This document shows, in pieces, positions 61,747 through 64,000 of a stretch of 64,000 bases of DNA. The position numbers and the translations under genes were made by a program. Source of the stretch: Microbacterium esteraromaticum. Its GTDB lineage: Bacteria > Actinomycetota > Actinomycetes > Actinomycetales > Microbacteriaceae. Every line of letters begins with the position of its first letter. Within the stretch, counting starts at the first letter, position 1. The stretch spans positions 1,302,001-1,366,000 of the forward strand of contig NZ_JAFBBS010000001.1 of assembly GCF_016907315.1 (NCBI RefSeq). The letters run 5' to 3'. A model generated the notes under the pieces. That model did not search any database. It saw nothing but the letters and a program-made list of their open reading frames with translations, and was not told the origin of the DNA.

Positions 61747-62601
61747 ATGAAGTTCGCGCGACTCGGCGAGCCAGGACGCGAGATCCCCGTCGTCATCGAC
61801 GGCGACCGCACCCTCGATCTGCGCTCCGTGACATCGGACGTGAACGGCGACTTCCTCGCCGACGACCCCGTCGGCCGCACCCGCGCGGCCCTCGATGCCG
61901 GGTCGCTGCCCGAACTGGCCGATGCCGCAGAGCGGCGCATCGGCGCCCCGATCGCCAGGCCCAGCGCCGTCATCTGCATCGGGATGAACTACGCGGCGCA
62001 CGCCGCGGAGTCGGGATCCGAGCCGCCGAGCATCCCGATCATCTTCCTCAAGACGCCGAACACGGTGGTCGGCCCGAACGACGACGTCACCATCCCGCGG
62101 GGCAGCGAGAAGACCGACTGGGAGGTCGAGCTCGGCATCGTCATCGGTGCCCGCACCGCCTACCTCGACTCACCGGAAGAGGCCGACGCCCACATCGCCG
62201 GCTTCGTGCTGGCGAATGACGTGTCGGAGCGGGACTTCCAGATGACCGTCTCCGGCGGCCAGTGGTCGAAGGGCAAGATCGCCGCGGGCTTCAACCCGAC
62301 CGGCCCCTGGCTCGTGACGCCTGACGAGGTCGACGCGTCGTCGCTCGGGCTGCGCAGCTTCGTGAACGGCGAGCCGCGCCAGGACTCCAGCACGAGCGAC
62401 ATGATCTTCGACGTGCGCACCATCGTGCACCACCTGTCGCAGTACGTCACTCTCGAGCCCGGTGACCTGATCCTCACCGGCACCCCGCAGGGCGTCGCCC
62501 TGTCGGGCAAGTACCCCTACCTCGCGCCTGGCGACGTCGTCGAGGTCGAGATCGATGGCCTGGGCCGTCAGAAGCAGAGGTTCGTGGCATGGGAGCGTTG
62601 A
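61747..62601 (+). CDS. Fumarylacetoacetate hydrolase family protein, probable 2,4-diketo-3-deoxy-L-fuconate hydrolase
   Basis: 284 residues. The N-terminal cap is followed by the FAH fold: CIGMNYAAHAAE, IIFLKTPNTVVGPNDDV, metal-binding Glu in WEVELGIVIG and Asp in ANDVSERDFQ, and GDLILTGTPQGVA. The family cleaves C-C bonds of diketo acids, and in this pathway would give pyruvate and L-lactate. GGAGAAGGAG precedes ATG 61747. It overlaps the SDR gene by 13 bp. Confidence 0.9.
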   Translation: MKFARLGEPGREIPVVIDGDRTLDLRSVTSDVNGDFLADDPVGRTRAALDAGSLPELADAAERRIGAPIARPSAVICIGMNYAAHAAESGSEPPSIPIIFLKTPNTVVGPNDDVTIPRGSEKTDWEVELGIVIGARTAYLDSPEEADAHIAGFVLANDVSERDFQMTVSGGQWSKGKIAAGFNPTGPWLVTPDEVDASSLGLRSFVNGEPRQDSSTSDMIFDVRTIVHHLSQYVTLEPGDLILTGTPQGVALSGKYPYLAPGDVVEVEIDGLGRQKQRFVAWER

Positions 62602-63344
62602 GCACAGAGGGCCTCGTCGCGATCGTGACGGGCGCGGCGTCCGGCATCGGGGCGGCCATCGCGCGTCGCCTGCACGACGAGGGTGCGCAGGTCGCGGTGC
62701 TCGACCGCGACATCTCCGCCGCCGCTCCCGAATTCGCCGCCTTCACGGCGGACATCGCGGATCGGGCATCCGTCGACGCGGCCGTCGCCGCGGTAGGCGA
62801 GCGGTTCGGCCGCATCGACATCGTGATCAACAACGCAGGCATCGGCGCCCAGGGCGACATCACCGCGAACGACGACGACGAGTGGGCGCGGGTGCTCTCG
62901 GTGAACGTCACCGGCATCGCCCGCGTCACCGGCGCCGCACTGCCGTGGCTGCGACGGTCGCCGGCCGCGGCTGTCTGCAACACGGCATCCATCGCCTCGA
63001 CCACCGGCCTGCCCCAGCGCGCGCTGTACTCGGCGTCGAAGGGCGCGGTCAGCGCCCTGACGCGTGCGATGGCCGCGGATCATCTCCGCGAGGGCATCCG
63101 GGTCAACGCCGTCAACCCCGGCACGGCCGACACTCCCTGGGTGGGGCGGCTGCTCGACTCGGCCGACGACCCCGCGGCGGAGCGCGCCGCGCTCAACGCC
63201 CGCCAGCCGCACGGCCGGCTCGTGTCGGCCGACGAGGTGGCCGGCGCCGTGCTGTACCTCGTGAGCCCGGCATCCGGGTCGACGACCGGGACGTTCATCG
63301 AGGTCGACGGCGGCATGGCATCCCTGCGCCTGCGCTCGGAGTGA
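62589..63344 (+). CDS. Short-chain dehydrogenase, probable 2-keto-3-deoxy-L-fuconate 4-dehydrogenase
   Basis: 251 residues, classical SDR: TGAASGIG cofactor motif (~15-22), DIADRAS, NNAG, catalytic Ser in NTASIAS and YSASK with Tyr and Lys, C-terminal EVDGGM. Asp after the second beta strand (VLDRD) favours NAD+. Between FAH and dehydratase genes it fits oxidation of 2-keto-3-deoxy-L-fuconate to the 2,4-diketo acid. Confidence 0.9.
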   Translation: MGALSTEGLVAIVTGAASGIGAAIARRLHDEGAQVAVLDRDISAAAPEFAAFTADIADRASVDAAVAAVGERFGRIDIVINNAGIGAQGDITANDDDEWARVLSVNVTGIARVTGAALPWLRRSPAAAVCNTASIASTTGLPQRALYSASKGAVSALTRAMAADHLREGIRVNAVNPGTADTPWVGRLLDSADDPAAERAALNARQPHGRLVSADEVAGAVLYLVSPASGSTTGTFIEVDGGMASLRLRSE

Positions 63345-63378
63345 TCCCCCCTCACAGGTGACCCTCGGGCCCGACGCT

Positions 63379-63417
63379 CAGGTCGCGACGCCGCGTAGCG
63401 GGTCGAGTCGCGACCTG
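63379..63417. repeat. Palindromic element between convergent genes, GCGACCTG family
   Basis: CAGGTCGCGAC (63379-63389) is perfectly inverted at 63407-63417 with a 17-base loop. The right half GGGTCGAGTCGCGACCTG resembles the repeat units at 35194-35290. It may double as a bidirectional terminator. Confidence 0.65.
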
Positions 63418-63433
63418 GGCGGGGAACGGCGGC

Positions 63434-64000
63434 TCAGCGGATGCCGTAGAACGCGAGCGCGTTCTCCCAGAAGAGGCCGTCTGCGTCCACGCCCCGTGAC
63501 GCGGCCCAGTCGGCAACGGTCTGCAGCCACCGCTGCCGGCTGCCGGGCACGAAGTCCCCTGCCACAGCCGACACCGGCCAGTCGCTGCCCCACATCAGCC
63601 GCTGCGGACCGAACGCCTCGAGCGCCGCGTCGAAGAACGGCGCGACCTGGGCATCCGTCCACTCCCCACCCGTCTCCGCGGGCAGACCGGACAGCTTGCA
63701 GAACACCTGCGGATGCCGGGCGAGATCGGCGATGTCCCGTGACCACTCGGCGCTCGGCCGCAGCGGTGCCTGCGCCGTGCCGAGCGCGGGCTTGCCCAGA
63801 TGGTCGAGCACGACAGGAAGCTCGGGAACGGCTGCGGCGAGCGCGGTGACATCCGACAGCTGGCTCGCCCGCACGCAGGCGTCGAAAGTCCACCCTCGGG
63901 ATGCCAGGGCGCGAGCCCCCGCGATGAATGCGGCGCTCTGCGCGAGGCCGTCCGCCTCGCCCTGCAGCAGATGACGGACCCCGACCACGCGCTCGTGCAC
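63434..64000 (-). CDS. Amidohydrolase family protein, probable L-fuconolactonase (5' end outside window)
   Basis: The last ~188 residues are present; the frame is open to the window edge. GVRHLLQGE, VLDHLGKP (metal/active-site His), CKLSGL and LMWGSDWPV (Asp) are the C-terminal landmarks of the lactonase branch of amidohydrolase 2, and the final ENALAFYGI is typical. It would hydrolyse L-fuconolactone to L-fuconate, linking the aldose dehydrogenase and the dehydratase. The N-terminal HxH metal site lies beyond the window. Confidence 0.9.
   Translation of the reverse strand: MHERVVGVRHLLQGEADGLAQSAAFIAGARALASRGWTFDACVRASQLSDVTALAAAVPELPVVLDHLGKPALGTAQAPLRPSAEWSRDIADLARHPQVFCKLSGLPAETGGEWTDAQVAPFFDAALEAFGPQRLMWGSDWPVSAVAGDFVPGSRQRWLQTVADWAASRGVDADGLFWENALAFYGIR

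Noticed and set aside
1..64000. tRNA, rRNA, prophage or transposase genes
   Set aside because: None was recognised on either strand while reading the window. A covariance-model scan would be needed to rule out small RNAs.

Overview
The window is high-GC DNA from an actinobacterium. Codon use is strongly GC-biased, start codons are often GTG, genes are packed with ATGA/GTGA overlaps, and the sugar-pathway gene types are all Gram-positive. The style fits Microbacteriaceae (Microbacterium-like), but that is an inference, because no rRNA or other taxonomic marker is present. Almost all of the window is devoted to plant-type carbohydrate use. No tRNA, rRNA, IS element, phage gene or CRISPR array was seen.

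Layout. 0-1.6 kb: end of an M6 (immune inhibitor A-like) secreted metalloprotease. 1.7-7.4 kb: a giant secreted amylopullulanase with two complete GH13 active sites, preceded by two GCAAGCGCTT operators. 7.7-25.2 kb (minus strand): an L-arabinose locus. It has GH43 arabinosidase, a LacI regulator, a CUT2-type furanose ABC transporter (YtfQ-R-T-YjfF order) with an extra second ATPase, a second LacI regulator, araD-araB-araA, an aldose epimerase and a thiolase. 25.5-30.8 kb: an aldo/keto reductase and the methylcitrate-cycle operon (GntR-prpD-prpB-prpC). 30.9-33.2 kb: PadR, DUF1048 and an ABC exporter. 33.3-35.0 kb: an EamA transporter and a CGNR zinc-finger regulator. 35.0-35.5 kb: a repeat-rich intergenic stretch.

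35.5-56.5 kb looks like one glycan-utilisation island built around a GntR/FCD regulator. It has two CUT1 ABC importers without their own ATPase, a large secreted beta-helix/Ig protein, an SGNH esterase and a secreted BNR_4-type glycan hydrolase or lyase. It also has a cytoplasmic FAD-dependent oxidoreductase with a discoidin-like tail, a LacI-type sensor lacking its DNA-binding domain, an unrecognised 636-aa enzyme, an RraA-like aldolase, an aldose dehydrogenase and a lactonase-type amidohydrolase. A motif with core CGATTATCGATTA stands in front of the first transporter and the beta-helix gene, with a weaker copy in front of the GntR gene.

56.5-64 kb: a DeoR regulator, a CE7-like esterase, a VOC protein and a complete non-phosphorylative L-fucose pathway. 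The pathway members are FucU mutarotase, aldose dehydrogenase, L-fuconate dehydratase, SDR, FAH-type diketo-acid hydrolase and a lactonase cut by the window end. Two divergent transcripts start from overlapping face-to-face promoters that share one palindrome.

Taken together, arabinofuranose release and uptake, a Rha-GlcA-type BNR_4 enzyme, a possible fucosidase-like beta-helix protein and fucose catabolism suggest a strain equipped for complex plant glycans such as arabinogalactan-protein or rhamnogalacturonan side chains. That substrate assignment is inference only.
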